DNA from: Bacteroidales bacterium UBA6229
Lineage (GTDB): Bacteria > Bacteroidota > Bacteroidia > Bacteroidales > F082
Direction of reading: 5' to 3'
Assembly: GCA_002440975.1 (NCBI GenBank)
Contig: DJWN01000060.1
Location: 1 to 8,323 of the forward strand
Length of the DNA stretch: 8,323 bases
A program made the position numbers and the translations under genes. The notes beneath the pieces were generated by a model, which made no database searches, had not been told where the DNA came from, and saw nothing but the letters and a program-made list of their open reading frames with translations. The first letter of the stretch is position 1, and each line of letters opens with the position of its first letter. Shown here one piece after another: positions 7,265 through 8,323 of the stretch.

Positions 7265-7307
7265 GGTATTTAGTGTTTAATAGAACTTATTATTTAATCT
7301 TATCCTC

Positions 7308-7338
7308 CTAAATTAATATAAAAAGCCAAAAAGCCAAA
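7308..7338 (-). promoter_or_regulatory. Possible promoter of the aldo/keto reductase gene, overlapping the ATPase stop
   Basis: On the - strand TTG (7337-7335), 19 bases, then TAATTTAG (7315-7308) resemble the Bacteroidota consensus with one mismatch in the -7 element. The TAA of this element is also the ATPase stop codon. Transcription would start near 7301-7304, leaving a leader of about 40 bases. If real, the reductase is transcribed independently of the AT-rich ATPase upstream. The site is in AT-rich sequence, so chance matches are likely. Confidence 0.33.
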
Positions 7339-8323
7339 GTGGAATTTCACGTCCAAACCCTGCTTCCAGGCCGTCTTTTGCAAGAAAAGCATGCTCAATT
7401 CCTTGAATTTGTTTGGCATCCTTGTTTTTCCCTCCTACTTCGAAGGTATATTTCCGATCTACCAAAAAATCACCTTTTTCAGTATAAAAAACCTCATGCT
7501 TTGCTGACAATTGATTCAAGAAAAAAGTTTCACGAACTGTTCCAACATCAGCATCAGATTCAGAAAGGCTATACATTAAATTAGGATGATGTAAATATAT
7601 TTTTTCGGGTTTTGTCAAACTGCTAATGCCCTTTTTTTCCGAAAAAAGCAGAGCAATTATTTGAGCCTCATCCAATATATGCAAATATTGTTTTAAGGTA
7701 TTCCGACTTGTCGCAATTCTTTCACTAATTTTCTGAATATTTGGTTTAAAGGGTACACTTTCTGCAATTATATAAAGTAACTGCTTGATATGAAATATTT
7801 TACTATGGCTGATTTCAGTATTGTAAGGTAAGTCAATCTCAAGTGTAAGCGAAATAATTTCTCTAAGCTTTTGATGATAGGTTTCCTGATTTTCAAGAAA
7901 AAACGGATAATAACCATAAGTCAAATAACTTTCGAAAAAAGCCAATGGTTTTACAGTTTTCCAAATATCTTTTACAATTTCCTGATGATGTTCGAGTATT
8001 TCGCTGAGCTTAAGCACAGGAAATGATTGATTTGTTTTAAGATTGAGAAACTCCCGGAATGAAAAACCTTCCAAATTAAATACCACAGCTCGTCGCGATA
8101 AATCAGCATAAGCTTCCCTGATTTTTAGGATGCTGGAACCAGTGAAAATAATTTTTAACTGCTTATGCCGATCATAAGCATTCTTAATCTCCTGACTCCA
8201 ATTTGGATATTTATGAACCTCATCCAGCAATACATATTCTCCTCCAAGGGCTACAAAATCATCTATAAAATCAATCAAACGATTTTCAGAGAAAAAAATA
8301 TCATCCAAAGTCACATAAACAGC
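7313..8323 (-). CDS. AAA_14/DUF4143 family ATPase (5' end outside window)
   Basis: A P-loop ATPase of the AAA_14 plus DUF4143 type, widespread in Bacteroidota and archaea; its molecular role is not established. The frame is open to the right edge, so the GTG at 8314 need not be a start, and roughly 50-60 N-terminal residues including the Walker A loop are missing. Counting from the GTG codon: Walker B 'YVLLDEVH' (27-34), sensor-1-like 'IIFTGSS' (55-61), and 'DLSRRAV' (71-77) with a likely arginine finger, then 'LEGFSFREFL' (81-90), a family hallmark. A winged-helix-like segment follows near 195-230. The C-terminal DUF4143 part contains 'FEVGGKNKDAKQI', whose Glu and Lys resemble a PD-(D/E)xK-type nuclease fold motif. 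Base composition is AT-rich (about 27-40% GC in lines I counted) against about 45-53% in the adjacent reductase, which suggests transfer. It ends in TAA. Confidence 0.9.
   Translation of the reverse strand, partial: AVYVTLDDIFFSENRLIDFIDDFVALGGEYVLLDEVHKYPNWSQEIKNAYDRHKQLKIIFTGSSILKIREAYADLSRRAVVFNLEGFSFREFLNLKTNQSFPVLKLSEILEHHQEIVKDIWKTVKPLAFFESYLTYGYYPFFLENQETYHQKLREIISLTLEIDLPYNTEISHSKIFHIKQLLYIIAESVPFKPNIQKISERIATSRNTLKQYLHILDEAQIIALLFSEKKGISSLTKPEKIYLHHPNLMYSLSESDADVGTVRETFFLNQLSAKHEVFYTEKGDFLVDRKYTFEVGGKNKDAKQIQGIEHAFLAKDGLEAGFGREIPLWLFGFLY

Overview
The window looks like chromosomal DNA of a Bacteroidota (Bacteroidales-like) bacterium. Three things point there: a 909-residue exported beta-propeller protein with a type IX secretion (T9SS, Por) sorting domain, promoter-like sites of the phylum type (TTG, about 19-20 bases, TAnnTTTG), and a DnaG tail and TadA that read like Bacteroidota versions. 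No tRNA, rRNA, CRISPR array, insertion sequence or phage gene was seen.

Layout. (1) Positions 1-977, + strand: 3' part of dnaG (primase), cut by the left edge. (2) Positions 978-1500: a 523-base stretch without a recognised gene. It is not empty. On the - strand it holds a consensus Bacteroidota promoter (1379-1409), then about 370 bases of relatively GC-rich, hairpin-forming sequence, then an intrinsic terminator with a six-T tail (1002-1045). This looks like an independent small RNA gene or a tiny-ORF transcript, convergent with dnaG. Between it and tadA lie three TTAACAA sites spaced by whole helical turns (1453-1490). (3) Positions 6113 down to 1501, - strand: a tight three-gene operon, T9SS-secreted Asp-box propeller protein, sodium:solute symporter, tadA, with gaps of 7 and 1 bases and a probable promoter at 6203-6232. 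(4) Positions 7264 down to 6272, - strand: an aldo/keto reductase very close to E. coli YghZ (Gpr), with a possible promoter of its own overlapping the end of the gene upstream. (5) Positions 8323 down to 7313, - strand: an AT-rich AAA_14/DUF4143 ATPase whose N-terminus lies beyond the right edge.

How the genes relate. dnaG (replication priming) and tadA (tRNA-Arg wobble A34 to I34 editing) are core genes. The propeller and symporter genes are probably co-transcribed with tadA, so an essential tRNA-editing gene sits at the end of an envelope/transport operon. The reductase is a stand-alone metabolic gene. The ATPase looks like an accessory, mobile-type gene by composition and family. Most of the window is ordinary. 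The part worth a second look is 1001-1490, the candidate orphan RNA unit and its upstream phased sites.
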